From contig CAWBWU010000001.1 of NCBI GenBank assembly GCA_963792655.1, positions 372,001-436,000 on the forward strand: 64,000 nt of DNA, read 5' to 3'. This document shows, one piece after another, positions 7,454-16,345 of the stretch. Origin of the DNA: DOZZ01 sp963792655 (GTDB lineage: Bacteria > Acidobacteriota > Terriglobia > Bryobacterales > Bryobacteraceae). The stretch's first letter is position 1; each line of letters starts with the position of its first letter. The notes below the pieces were generated by a model. That model saw only the letters and a list, made by a program, of their open reading frames with translations. It was not told the DNA's origin and did not search any database. The position numbers and the translations under genes are program-made.

Positions 7454-9130
7454 TCATACGGCGCTTGCGGCACGGATCATCTGGTCGGCGTGCTTCAACG
7501 CTTCGGGCGTAACCTGCTGACCCGATAACATGCGGCCCAGTTCGGTGCGCCGGCTATCTTCCGTGAGTTCTTCGATGCGCGTGGTGGTGCGCCCCGCCGC
7601 TTCGACCTTTTCAACGCGGTAGTGGTGATCCGCGTAACACGCGACCTGCGGCAAATGCGTCACGCAGAGCACCTGGCTTTCACTCGCCAGCCGTTTCAGC
7701 CTGCGCGCCACGCCGTCCGCCGCGCCGCCGCCGATTCCGGTATCGACCTCGTCAAACACGAGCGTCCGATTGTTCGCCGAAGCTGAGTGATTGAGTAGAC
7801 AGGTTTTCAACGCCAGCGCGATGCGCGAGATTTCGCCGCCGGACGCAATCTTCTCGAGCGGCTTCAATTCTTCGCCGCGATTGGGCGCGACGAGGATGCG
7901 CGCCTGCTCGGAACCGTTCTCGCTCCACTCCGCAGGGGTCAGCTCAATCTGGAGTGAAGTGCCGGCCATCGCGAGCGACGCGAGCTCTTTCTCTGCCGCG
8001 CGAGCCAGCTTCACAGCCGCAGACTCCCGCACCTTGGTAAGCTTCGCCGCCGACACTTCGTACTCGCGCGCGAGTGTATCCCGATTTTTTCGAAGTGCTG
8101 CGATGCGGTCGCCAGCGGTTTCAACGCTTTCTATCTGATCGCGCGTTGCTGCGAGAAATTTCAGTATCTCTTCGACCGAACCGCCGTACTTTCGCTTCAA
8201 TCGATCGATCGCGGCAAGACGCGCCAGCACTTCTTCGAGACGGCCCGGGCTTGCTTCGAGATGCGAGAGGTAATCGCGCAAGCCGTACGAGGCCTCTTGC
8301 ACTGCGATGAGGGCCGGATCGAGAGAAGCCTTGATCTCCGCGAGCGTCGAATCGATGCGGCCCATCTCTTCGAGCTTGCGAACGCTGATACGAAGCAGCG
8401 CGAAAGCAGATTCCGGCGAATCATAAAGCGCGCTGAAAGCAGCACCCGCGGTTTCGAGCAAGCGGCCCAGGTTCGACTGCACGCGGCGTTCTTCTTCGAG
8501 CGTGGCATCTTCGCCCGGCTGCAGTTGAGCAGCTTCGATCTCCTTGCGCTGAAACTGCCACATGTCGAGCATGCGCAGCTTCTCCTGTTCGCCGTTCTCC
8601 CAGTCGGCAAGCTGCGCGTTGATCTCGCGCCAGGCGCGGTAGTGTTGCCGAACTTGTTCACGCAACTCGCTCGCGCGCGCGAACTCATCGAGCATGTCGC
8701 GCTGTGCATCTCGATCGAAGAGCAACTGCTGGTCGTGCTGACCGTGGATGTCGCCCAGGTATGGTGCGAGGTCACGCAACAGCGCGGCAGTGGAAGGACG
8801 CGATCCGATATAGACACGCGATTTGCCGCCGGTGAGGATGTCGCGCTCAATCAAGAGCTCGCCGTCTTCTGCTTCGAGCCCCGCATCGTCAAGCACGCGC
8901 CGCAGATTCGCATCGTCGGGGAGTTCAAAGCGTCCGGACACGCGGGCGCGCTGTTCACCGGTGCGAATCATGTCAGAAGATGCGCGCGCACCGAGCAAAA
9001 GGCCAAGCGCGCCGACGACAATCGACTTGCCGCTCCCGGTCTCGCCCGTGAGCAAATTCAAACCTGAGTGAAAACGTACGCGTAACCGGTCCACCACTGC
9101 GTAGTTTTCGACCGCAAGCTCCAGAAGCAT
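7454..9130 (-). CDS. recN: DNA repair protein RecN (SMC-like ATPase)
   Basis: The 558-residue protein is a full-length RecN, a cytoplasmic SMC-family ATPase acting in double-strand break repair. It has Walker A GETGSGKS (about residue 30), a central coiled-coil region rich in E/R/A, and near the C-terminus the signature 'IASGGEISRIALALK', Walker B 'TLVFDEVDTGIGG' and the 'VTHLPQVAC' switch motif. ATG 9130 has a perfect TATAAT at 9144-9139 only 9 bases upstream, suggesting a leaderless transcript. It is divergent from tolQ. Confidence 0.95.
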   Translation of the reverse strand: MLLELAVENYAVVDRLRVRFHSGLNLLTGETGSGKSIVVGALGLLLGARASSDMIRTGEQRARVSGRFELPDDANLRRVLDDAGLEAEDGELLIERDILTGGKSRVYIGSRPSTAALLRDLAPYLGDIHGQHDQQLLFDRDAQRDMLDEFARASELREQVRQHYRAWREINAQLADWENGEQEKLRMLDMWQFQRKEIEAAQLQPGEDATLEEERRVQSNLGRLLETAGAAFSALYDSPESAFALLRISVRKLEEMGRIDSTLAEIKASLDPALIAVQEASYGLRDYLSHLEASPGRLEEVLARLAAIDRLKRKYGGSVEEILKFLAATRDQIESVETAGDRIAALRKNRDTLAREYEVSAAKLTKVRESAAVKLARAAEKELASLAMAGTSLQIELTPAEWSENGSEQARILVAPNRGEELKPLEKIASGGEISRIALALKTCLLNHSASANNRTLVFDEVDTGIGGGAADGVARRLKRLASESQVLCVTHLPQVACYADHHYRVEKVEAAGRTTTRIEELTEDSRRTELGRMLSGQQVTPEALKHADQMIRAASAV

Positions 9131-9138
9131 TCGTTTCG

Positions 9139-9144
9139 ATTATA
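9139..9144 (-). promoter_or_regulatory. Candidate -10 box for recN
   Basis: The minus strand reads TATAAT at 9144-9139. No good -35 box is found 16-18 bases upstream. Its closeness to ATG 9130 would give almost no leader. No LexA-like box is apparent to me. Confidence 0.35.
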
Positions 9145-9192
9145 AAGAACAGCCCTTGCGAGGCTTATCATAAAAGTTTGGAAGGAGTTGAT

Positions 9193-9879
9193 TTGACGGG
9201 TTTTGCTGTGTATTTTGCGTTACTCGACACGAGCTTACAAGACATGTTCCGGAACACTACGGTGTTCGGCTACGCGATTCTGGCGATCCTGGTAGGCTTC
9301 TCACTTTCTTCCTGGACAATCATCTTTTCTAAGTGGGGCGCTTTCCGCAAAGCGGCCACCGCGAACGGGAGATTTCTGCGCGCATTTCGGAAATCGCCGG
9401 GGCTCGAAGCAGTCGCTCTGGCCTCCGAACAGTTTCGTCCGGCGCCGCTGGTGTCGGTGTTCGATACCGCGTATGACGAGATCGCCAGGCAGGTCAAAGC
9501 GCGCGGGCAGGTCGGGAATCCGCTGGCCATCGAACGTTCATTGCAGCTTGGCGCCAACGACGAGTTGGCGCGGCTGGAAAGCAACATGAACTGGCTCGCG
9601 ACCACGGCGGCGATTTCACCGTTCATCGGATTGCTGGGCACCGTGATCGGCATCATCCGTTCGTTCCAGCAACTGGGCACACAGGGCAGCACGAGCATGC
9701 GTGCAGTGGGTCCCGGCATCTCTGAAGCGCTGATCGCAACAGCAGTAGGCTTGTTCGCCGCAATACCGGCGGGTATTTTCTACAACTACTTCGGCTCGCA
9801 GTTGCGCGAGATGGGCGCGCGCATGGACGACTTCGCACTCGAATTCATGAACCTTGCCGAGCGGAGCTTCGGCGAATAG
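9193..9879 (+). CDS. tolQ: TolQ, proton-channel subunit of the Tol-Pal system
   Basis: This MotA/TolQ/ExbB-family inner-membrane protein has three hydrophobic segments: 'YAILAILVGFSLSSWTIIF' near the N-terminus, and two in the C-terminal half around 'TTAAISPFIGLLGTVIGIIRSF' and 'GISEALIATAVGLFAAIPAGIFYNYF'. The latter two contain the conserved T/G residues of the proton path. I place the start at TTG 9193, since GGAAGGAG lies 5 bases before it; an earlier TTG at 9178 would put that site inside the coding sequence. It is the first gene of the operon tolQ-tolR-tolA-like-tolB-pal-cpoB, which energises outer-membrane constriction at division. Confidence 0.9.
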   Translation: MTGFAVYFALLDTSLQDMFRNTTVFGYAILAILVGFSLSSWTIIFSKWGAFRKAATANGRFLRAFRKSPGLEAVALASEQFRPAPLVSVFDTAYDEIARQVKARGQVGNPLAIERSLQLGANDELARLESNMNWLATTAAISPFIGLLGTVIGIIRSFQQLGTQGSTSMRAVGPGISEALIATAVGLFAAIPAGIFYNYFGSQLREMGARMDDFALEFMNLAERSFGE

Positions 9880-9882
9880 CGG

Positions 9883-10317
9883 ATGGCCATCTCGCTCGGC
9901 ACTAGTAGAGGACGCGGGCGGCGGCGCGAGGTGCCCGCGCTTTCAGAGATCAACGTTACGCCTTTCGTCGACGTCGTACTGGTGCTGCTGATCATCTTTA
10001 TGCTTACGGCGCACGTCATGGAGTATGGAATCGAAGTCGACGTGCCGAAGACCAAGACGGTGGAGACCAGCGTCAAAGATCTGCCGGTGCTGGTCATTAG
10101 TAAGTCGGGCGAAGTGTATCTGAATCGCGACATCGTCAACATCAATCTGCTCACTGAGCAGATTCACCAGCGCTTTCCGGATTCTAAAGGTGTTTACGTG
10201 CGCGCGGACAAAGAGACGCCGTGGGACATCATTGCCCAAGTGATCGGCAACCTGCACGAAGCCAAGTTTGAAGTCAGTATGGTGACGAAGCCGGACGAGG
10301 GCGGCCGCCGCCGGTAG
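9883..10317 (+). CDS. tolR: TolR/ExbD-family stator protein
   Basis: The 144-residue protein starts 3 bases after tolQ. It has a short basic cytoplasmic start, then 'SEINVTPFVDVVLVLLIIFMLTA', the single transmembrane helix with the conserved aspartate that carries protons in TolR/ExbD. The periplasmic domain has 'PVLVISKSGEVYLN' and 'VYVRADKETPWDIIAQVIGNLHEA', as in the family. It works with TolQ as the motor of the Tol-Pal system. Confidence 0.92.
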   Translation: MAISLGTSRGRGRRREVPALSEINVTPFVDVVLVLLIIFMLTAHVMEYGIEVDVPKTKTVETSVKDLPVLVISKSGEVYLNRDIVNINLLTEQIHQRFPDSKGVYVRADKETPWDIIAQVIGNLHEAKFEVSMVTKPDEGGRRR

Positions 10318-10322
10318 AAATT

Positions 10323-11096
10323 ATGTCCCACGCAGGCACTATCGATTCGCGCGAGAGCATAGGCAAGCCCTTTGCGGGCTCGCTGATGGTGCATGCACTG
10401 ATCGCTGCCGGGATCCTCGCCGGCGGCTGGTTGCATGGCAAGCCGGACCTGCTCGGAGATCCGCACGCGGGCGGCGTTGGCGTAGGGGTCGTGACGAACG
10501 TTCCGATCATCCCGAAGCAAGGTCCGAAGAATCCGCTGGCGCATGAGACGGATTCCACCGTGCCGCAGGCGCCTCCGGAGAAAATTCAGAAGAAACAGAA
10601 AGTGGAGGCGCCGGAGCCGGACGCAATCCCGTTGCCTGGCAAGGTGAAAAAGCAACCTCCCCAAAAATACGAGCTGGTGCAGGACAACTATCGTCCCAAA
10701 GACCTGTTGATGCCGAACCAATTGCACTCGCGCACCGCGCCCGCCGCGGTCTCGCCCATGTTCGCAAAGGCGGGTAACGGCCAGCTTGCGGTCGGGCCCA
10801 ACAGTCCGCTGGGAAATGAGTTTGGCTGGTATGCGCAGCGCATTCGGGACATCATTGCGTCGAAATGGAACACCGCCGATGTCACTGCGCGGCCTGACGC
10901 CAAGAGTATCGTGACCTTTGTGATCGAGCGCGATGGCAGCGTTCGTGCGGTTGAGTTGGGACAGGCGAGTGGAAGTTATACGCTGGATACGTCCTCGCGG
11001 CGCGCGGTGCTGGATGCGAACCCGTTGCCTCCGCTGCCCACAGGCTTTCGCAAAAATAGTGCGGAGATCGAAATCTGGTTTCAATTACGACGATGA
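10323..11096 (+). CDS. TonB/TolA-like periplasm-spanning protein of the Tol-Pal operon
   Basis: The 257-residue protein has an N-terminal membrane anchor (SLMVHALIAAGILAGGWL, about residues 20-38) and a proline/lysine-rich middle (PQAPPEKIQKKQKVEAPEP, then PLPGKVKKQPPQKYELV) able to cross the periplasm. The C-terminal TonB/TolA-like domain (about 160-257) has 'YAQRIRDIIASKWN' and 'SIVTFVIERDGSVRAVELGQASGS'. It occupies the position of tolA and should link TolQR to TolB/Pal. The helical domain II of enteric TolA is missing and replaced by the short proline-rich stretch. Its last four bases overlap tolB (ATGA). Confidence 0.85.
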   Translation: MSHAGTIDSRESIGKPFAGSLMVHALIAAGILAGGWLHGKPDLLGDPHAGGVGVGVVTNVPIIPKQGPKNPLAHETDSTVPQAPPEKIQKKQKVEAPEPDAIPLPGKVKKQPPQKYELVQDNYRPKDLLMPNQLHSRTAPAAVSPMFAKAGNGQLAVGPNSPLGNEFGWYAQRIRDIIASKWNTADVTARPDAKSIVTFVIERDGSVRAVELGQASGSYTLDTSSRRAVLDANPLPPLPTGFRKNSAEIEIWFQLRR

Positions 11097-12442
11097 AGAT
11101 GAAATTGATAGTACCGGCGCTGGTGGCGCTCGCGGCAACACCGCTTCTGATGCTGCACCTGGCGGCACAGGACTCGACGCTCATCATCAATCAGGAAGGC
11201 GCGAAGCCGGCGCTCGCTGTCACCGACTTTCGGGGTGCAGGCGCGGCGCAGGGCGTGATGAGCACGTTCAACGGAACGCTCTTCAGCGATCTGCAGAACT
11301 CGGGCATGTTCAAGATGATCCCGAAGTCACTCTACCCGTTGCAGAATCCGCAGCGGCCGGAAGACTTCAAGCCCACCAGCGGTCAAGGGCTCGCGCTGGC
11401 CGATTGGTCGGGCCCGCCGGTATCTGCTTCGCACCTGGTTTTCGGTTACACCGCCGATCAGAATGGCGCGCTCACGCTCTACGGCAACTTGTTCGATGTG
11501 CGCCAGAATCTGCAAGGCGCATCCATGCTCGGCGGCACCAAGCGCTACTTTGGAACTCTTGATGACGATGGCGCACGCAAGGTGGCGCATGAATTCGCCG
11601 CCGACATCATCAAGGCCTTCGGCGGCGCATCGCTGCAGGGCAGCAAAATCTATTTCACGAGCACGCGCTCGGGCAGCAAAGAAATATGGTCGATGGATTT
11701 CGACGGTTCGAACCAGCGCCAACTGACGTTCAATCGTTCCATCAACATCATGCCTGCTGTGTCGCCGGACGGCACCAAGCTTGCGTTCTGCAGCTTTGCG
11801 CGCAACACGCCGCGCATCGTGCTGGTCTCGTCTGAGACGGGCCGCTATCTTCCTTTCTATAACCAGAACGCATCGCTCAACACCACGCCAAGCTTCACGC
11901 CCGATGGCGCGAAGCTGTTCTACTCATCGTCCGCGAGCGGTTATGCGCAGATTTACTCCGCGAATATCGATGGCAGCAACTTGCATCGCGTCTCCAACGT
12001 GAAGGCGATCGAAGTCGAACCGAAGGTGAATCCCAGGAATGCTAATCAGATCGCCTTCGTTTCGGGACGGTCGGGCCCGCAGCAGATTTACTCGATGACG
12101 ACCGATGGCACCGATGTGCAGCGGCTTACCAGCGGCGAAGGTGAAGCATCGAACCCATGCTGGCATCCGGACGGTAAGCATCTTTTGTTCTCGTGGACCC
12201 GCGGTTATGCGACCGGCGGCTTCAATGTATTTATGATGGATGTAGCGTCGCGCCAGTATCTGCAACTCACAAGCAGCGCTGGTCGCAACGAAAATCCAAA
12301 CTTTGCGCCCGACGGGATACACATCGTGTTCATGTCGACCCGCAGTGGTTCACCACAAATCTGGACCATGCTGGCCGACGGTACACAACTGCAACGTCTC
12401 ACGTCGCAAGGCGAAAATCGTTTCCCGGTTTGGGGTAAGTGA
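11093..12442 (+). CDS. tolB: Tol-Pal system beta-propeller protein TolB
   Basis: The 449-residue periplasmic protein has a signal peptide (ending in LMLHLAAQ), an N-terminal alpha/beta domain with 'ALAVTDFRGAGAAQGVMSTFNGTLFSDLQNSGMF', and a six-bladed propeller of WD40-like repeats. Repeats are visible as 'KIYFTSTRSGSKEIWSMDFDG', 'MPAVSPDGTKLAFCSF', 'IAFVSGRSGPQQIYSMTTDG' and 'PNFAPDGIHIVFMSTRSG'. TolB binds Pal and is the periplasmic partner in the system. It overlaps the upstream gene by ATGA and precedes pal by 29 bases. Confidence 0.95.
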   Translation: MKMKLIVPALVALAATPLLMLHLAAQDSTLIINQEGAKPALAVTDFRGAGAAQGVMSTFNGTLFSDLQNSGMFKMIPKSLYPLQNPQRPEDFKPTSGQGLALADWSGPPVSASHLVFGYTADQNGALTLYGNLFDVRQNLQGASMLGGTKRYFGTLDDDGARKVAHEFAADIIKAFGGASLQGSKIYFTSTRSGSKEIWSMDFDGSNQRQLTFNRSINIMPAVSPDGTKLAFCSFARNTPRIVLVSSETGRYLPFYNQNASLNTTPSFTPDGAKLFYSSSASGYAQIYSANIDGSNLHRVSNVKAIEVEPKVNPRNANQIAFVSGRSGPQQIYSMTTDGTDVQRLTSGEGEASNPCWHPDGKHLLFSWTRGYATGGFNVFMMDVASRQYLQLTSSAGRNENPNFAPDGIHIVFMSTRSGSPQIWTMLADGTQLQRLTSQGENRFPVWGK

Positions 12443-12471
12443 CAGGTAAGCAAGGAAAGAGGAGATAAAGG

Positions 12472-13257
12472 ATGTTTACGCCGAGGCGCTCGATCGCCAT
12501 ATCGTTTGGAGTGTTGATGGTACTCACCGCCGGTTGCAAGAAGCACGTGCGACCGCTTCCGCCGCCTCCACCCGATACGTCCGGGCAGGTCCGGACCACT
12601 GAGCCGCCTGTCTCCGCAAGGCCGTCTGTCCTTGCGTTTTCTGTCGAGCCTTCGACAATCCAGGCGGGCCAGAGCGCGACGCTGCGCTGGAACGTGACCG
12701 GCTCAAACTCCGTGAGCATCGACCAGGGCATTGGACAGCAATCGTCGACGGGTACGCAGCAGGTGAGCCCGCGCCAAAGCACGACGTACACTTTGACCGC
12801 GACCGGTCCCACGGGGCAGACCACGACGGCAACGGCAACGGTCACGGTGACCAGCGCCGCATTGCCGCCGCCCAGCACTACGCCGAATCTCTCGATCGAA
12901 GAGATGCTGTCGCGCCAGGTGCAGGACATCTATTTCGATTACGATCAGTTCGGCGTTCGGGATGATGCCCGCGGCGTGCTGGCCAATGATGCCAATGCGT
13001 TGAAGGCGATCTTCCAGAAGTATCCAAGCGCGACCATCATTGTTGAAGGGCATTGCGATGAGCGTGGTTCCGCCGAATACAATCTCGGCCTGGCCGACAA
13101 GCGCTCTTCCTCTACTCGCGATTACCTGGTGCAACTTGGCGTGCCGGCCGACAAGCTGAAGACGGTGAGCTACGGCAAAGAGCGCCCGCAATGCAACGAA
13201 GCGACGGAGGAGTGCTACCAGAAGAACCGCCGCGCTCACTTCGCCGCGGCTCAATAG
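12472..13257 (+). CDS. pal: Peptidoglycan-associated lipoprotein Pal with an inserted Ig-like domain
   Basis: The 261-residue outer-membrane lipoprotein has the lipobox LTAGC (C22). A proline-rich linker is followed by an Ig-like domain (about residues 55-125, 'LAFSVEPSTIQAGQSATLRWNVTGSNSVSID' to 'TTYTLTATGPTGQTTTATATVTV'). The C-terminal OmpA domain has 'DIYFDYDQFGVRDDA' and the peptidoglycan-binding 'IIVEGHCDERGSAEYNLGLADKRS'. Pal tethers the outer membrane to the wall. Pal proteins are usually about 170 residues; the extra length is the Ig-like module. The family is certain, the role of the insert is not known. Confidence 0.92.
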   Translation: MFTPRRSIAISFGVLMVLTAGCKKHVRPLPPPPPDTSGQVRTTEPPVSARPSVLAFSVEPSTIQAGQSATLRWNVTGSNSVSIDQGIGQQSSTGTQQVSPRQSTTYTLTATGPTGQTTTATATVTVTSAALPPPSTTPNLSIEEMLSRQVQDIYFDYDQFGVRDDARGVLANDANALKAIFQKYPSATIIVEGHCDERGSAEYNLGLADKRSSSTRDYLVQLGVPADKLKTVSYGKERPQCNEATEECYQKNRRAHFAAAQ

Positions 13258-13267
13258 AAGACACAAC

Positions 13268-13305
13268 GACAGCGCGAAAGCTTGCAACCAGGCTTTCGCG
13301 CTGTC
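13268..13305. terminator. 14-bp perfect hairpin between pal and cpoB
   Basis: Left arm 13268-13281 (GACAGCGCGAAAGC) and right arm 13292-13305 (GCTTTCGCGCTGTC) pair perfectly with a 10-base loop. No T-run follows on either strand. It may be a partial terminator or an mRNA-stabilising hairpin lowering cpoB expression relative to pal. Confidence 0.6.
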
Positions 13306-13320
13306 AACCTGATGATTGAA

Positions 13321-14315
13321 ATGAGATTTTTCAAGTTCGCTTTACCCCTCGCTCTGCTCCTCCCGCAAATCGCCCCCGCTGCGAACAAGGACATGATCGA
13401 GCTGAGCCGCGACGTGTCGCAGATTGGGGAGCAGGTCCGCACGCTGCAGCGCTCGTTTGACGAACGTATGTCTGCGTTGCAAGTGTTGTGCAGCAGGCGC
13501 TCGAAGCGTCAACGCGGGCGAACAACTCGGTCGCGGTGTTAAACGATCGCGTGAATTCGGGCTTGCGCGACATCGGTACTGCGGGCAATGCACCGGTAGT
13601 CGCACTCGGCTCAAAGATCGATGGCATGCAGCAGGATATGCAAGCGGTGCGTGAATCGGTTGCGGATCTCACCGCTCGCATGGGCCGCTTGCAGCAGCAA
13701 CTCACGGATGTGAACACAGCGTTGAAAGCTGGCGCGATGCAATCCACCACTGCCGAACCGCCTCCTCCGGTGGGCGGAGCGTCATCACCCAGGAGTTCGC
13801 TGCGTCCGCCGCCTACGTCTTCCGCACCTCCGGTCGAGTCGACGGAGCCCGCGCCCGCCGACGACGCGGGAGCGGCAACTCCCGCCGGTGCTCCGGCTGT
13901 ACCGGCTACCGTGCTTTATGACAATGCCAAGCGCGACATCAGCTCCGGCAAAACCGATCTGGCTCTCGATGAATTGCGCCAGTATCTGAAGTACTACGGC
14001 AAAACGGACCTCGCGCCGAACGCCCAGTTCTACATCGGCTACATCCGCATGTCGCAGGAGAAGTTCGACGCCGCCATTATCGATTTCGATCGCGTGCTCG
14101 AAAAATACCCGACCAATAGCAAGACCGCCGAAGCGCATTACTACAAGGGCAAGGCGTTGTTCCAACTCGGCCAGCGCACCAAAGCAGCGAAGGAATTTCA
14201 GGCTGTTCTGGATGAGTTTCCGTCCAGTGAAGTGGCACAAAGCGCGAAGTCTCAGTTGCGCGCGCTTGGCTTAAATCCCGTGCCATCCACGAGCGCCGCT
14301 CGCCGCCGTCATTGA
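13321..14315 (+). CDS. cpoB: CpoB/YbgF-type cell division coordinator, one frameshift
   Basis: ATG 13321 opens a protein with a signal peptide (MRFFKFALPLALLLPQIAPA), a coiled-coil region ('SRDVSQIGEQVRTLQRSFDER', then 'TRANNSVAVLNDRVNS'), a proline/alanine-rich linker and a C-terminal TPR domain ('LYDNAKRDISSGKTDLALDELRQYL', 'GYIRMSQEKFDAAIIDFDRVLEKYP', 'FQLGQRTKAAKEFQAVLDEFP'). This is the CpoB layout; CpoB links Tol-Pal to wall synthesis at division. The frame breaks at 13484-13489, where one base seems to be missing (LQVL then VQQALEAS). With it restored the protein has 331 residues. Confidence 0.85.
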
Positions 14316-14370
14316 CGTTTTTTGAAAGTCCGATATCGCACGGTCCCGCGCTACACTGAAGCACGGCTGT

Positions 14371-15903
14371 ATGCGGCAACTGCGAGCACTCCCAAAAATC
14401 TGTGTGGCCTTGGGTCTGCCGAATGCCGCGGCTCTGAAGGAGCATGCCGCGCGCGAATTTGAGGGCGGCGAGACCTTTCTCGAGTTCCGATTGGACTATC
14501 TGGATCGTCCGTCCGATGGCACTCGCGTCATCACAGAATTCCTGCAACACCATCCTGAGTGCACCATCCTTGCAACGTGTCGCCGCCATCACAATCACGG
14601 CAGATTCAACGGCAGCATCGATGAACAGTTACGCATTCTGGATCTCGCAGTGCAGTGCGGCGCGCATGCGATCGATATCGAGATCGAAACCGCTGAGGTG
14701 GCGCACGACCGTCTCGGCATGTTTCGCGGCCGCACATTTGTTGTGATCTCGTATCACAACTACGAAACCACTCCACCCATCGATCCGCTCGTGAACCGCA
14801 TGACGCGCGTTCCGGCCGACGCTTACAAGATCGTCACGACTGCTCGCAAAACGTCCGATACCGGGCGCGTGCTGCTGGCGGGGAAAGCGCACCCGAAAAC
14901 GCCGCTGGTGCTGCTCGCCATGGGGGAGCTCGGCTTTCCCAGCCGCGTTCTTTCGACCGCGTACGGCGGCATCTTCACTTACGCGGCACCCATCGCTGCA
15001 GATGCCACTGCCGCGGGTCAGGTGAGCGCGCGCCAGTTGCGGCATCTCTATCGCGTCGACCGCTTCACGAAAGCGGCGAAAGTCTTCGGCGTGATCGCCG
15101 ATCCGGTGCGCCAGTCGATTTCGCCTGCCGTTCACAACCGTGCGTTTCAGGCGCGCCGGCTGGACGCTGTTTACCTGCCGTTTCTGGTGCCGCCGCCGCA
15201 GTTGCGCGATTTTTTCAAGTTCGCCGAGCAACTGCCACTTTCCGGTTTGAGCGTCACGATCCCGCATAAACAGAAAGTCATGCGCTATCTGGATGTGATC
15301 GATCCTCTGGCGCGGCGCATCGGTGCGGTCAACACGGTGTGGCGCCGCGCGGGCAAATGGCGCGGAACCAATACGGATGCAGCGGGCATTACGATTCCGT
15401 TGTCCCGTCATCTGCGGCTCTCCGGTTCAACGGTTCTGATCGCAGGTAATGGAGGAGCGGCGCGCGGCGCTGCGTTCGCTTTGACCGACGCCGGCGCGAA
15501 GGTATCGATCGTGGGACGCAACCTGGATCGTGCACGAGTGCTTGCTCGCATGTGTGGCGGTGAACTGGTGAGCCGTGAAGAGGTCCAGAACAAAACGTAC
15601 GATGCCCTGGTGCATTGCACGCCGCTCGGGATGTATCCGAACGTGAACGAGTCCTTCTTCGAAGGTAAGCTGCCCGCCGGCATTGTTTTCGACACGGTCT
15701 ACAACCCGCGCGAGACCGAACTGCTCAAGCGTGCACGCGCTCAGAATTGTGTCGTGGTGCCGGGGCTTGAGATGTTTCTCGAACAGGCAGTGCGGCAGTT
15801 CGAAATCTTCACCGGTGAGACCGCGCCGCGCGCAGTGATCGAGAAGACGGCGCTCGAAGCACTGGAAGAGAAGTGCAAGCCGCGTGCGACGCCGGGCGGC
15901 TAG
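14371..15903 (+). CDS. aroDE: Bifunctional 3-dehydroquinate dehydratase / shikimate dehydrogenase
   Basis: The 510-residue protein fuses two shikimate-pathway enzymes, as in plants. The N-terminal half is a type I dehydroquinase, with 'FLEFRLDYLDRP', the catalytic histidine in 'VISYHNYE' and the Schiff-base lysine in 'ADAYKIVTTA'. The C-terminal half (from about residue 235) is shikimate dehydrogenase, with 'FGVIADPVRQSISPAVHNRAF', catalytic lysine in 'LSVTIPHKQKVM', 'NTDAAG' and the NADP-binding 'VLIAGNGGAARGAAFAL'. It would convert 3-dehydroquinate to shikimate in the cytoplasm. It stands alone on the plus strand, and its last bases overlap the stop of the opposing Nudix gene. Confidence 0.95.
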   Translation: MRQLRALPKICVALGLPNAAALKEHAAREFEGGETFLEFRLDYLDRPSDGTRVITEFLQHHPECTILATCRRHHNHGRFNGSIDEQLRILDLAVQCGAHAIDIEIETAEVAHDRLGMFRGRTFVVISYHNYETTPPIDPLVNRMTRVPADAYKIVTTARKTSDTGRVLLAGKAHPKTPLVLLAMGELGFPSRVLSTAYGGIFTYAAPIAADATAAGQVSARQLRHLYRVDRFTKAAKVFGVIADPVRQSISPAVHNRAFQARRLDAVYLPFLVPPPQLRDFFKFAEQLPLSGLSVTIPHKQKVMRYLDVIDPLARRIGAVNTVWRRAGKWRGTNTDAAGITIPLSRHLRLSGSTVLIAGNGGAARGAAFALTDAGAKVSIVGRNLDRARVLARMCGGELVSREEVQNKTYDALVHCTPLGMYPNVNESFFEGKLPAGIVFDTVYNPRETELLKRARAQNCVVVPGLEMFLEQAVRQFEIFTGETAPRAVIEKTALEALEEKCKPRATPGG

Positions 15904-16343
15904 CGGCGGTCGAACGCACGTTCGATGATTGCCGCGGTGCCTTCGGTGATTACGTAGTTGGACAGTTCATCTCTGCGCACCCACGCCGTGCGGCTCACAT
16001 CATCACCGGCGTGTGCTTCGCCCGCGGCGCGGCAGAGGGATGTGATCAGGACGTAGTGATACTCGATGCGGTCTTCTGCATCGCGCATGATGCGTTCGAA
16101 GATCTCGAAGAAGTTCACGTCGAGCAACGTTAAGCCCGTTTCTTCCAGAACCTCGCGCCGCACAGCAGCATCGAGCGTCTCGCCCGTTTCTACTCCGCCG
16201 CCGGGCAGCGACCATTGGCCCTGCAACGGCACCCCGCCACGTTCCACCATCAACACGCGGTCCCCACGGAAAAGAACCGCACTGACGCCAAGCACCGGCC
16301 GCACCGGATAGCGACGCGAGGCTGCGGCGGCTGTCTCGGGCAC
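15900..16343 (-). CDS. Nudix hydrolase
   Basis: The 147-residue protein carries a complete Nudix box, 'GGGVETGETLDAAVRREVLEETGL', fitting GX5EX7REUXEEXGU, at about residues 47-70. The N-terminus 'RPVLGVSAVLFRGDRVLMVERGG' is typical of small ADP-ribose or NTP pyrophosphatases; the substrate cannot be assigned. The start is GTG 16343. It lies 3 bases past the corrected stop of the SMP-30 gene, so it is probably the last gene of the minus-strand block beginning with phoH. Confidence 0.85.
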   Translation of the reverse strand: MPETAAAASRRYPVRPVLGVSAVLFRGDRVLMVERGGVPLQGQWSLPGGGVETGETLDAAVRREVLEETGLTLLDVNFFEIFERIMRDAEDRIEYHYVLITSLCRAAGEAHAGDDVSRTAWVRRDELSNYVITEGTAAIIERAFDRR

Positions 16344-16345
16344 GC

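Noticed and set aside
16003..16343. A 340-base same-strand overlap between the SMP-30 and Nudix genes
   Set aside because: The overlapping part of the SMP-30 frame is scrambled. A one-base correction gives a stop just before the Nudix start, so the overlap is most likely an error artefact.
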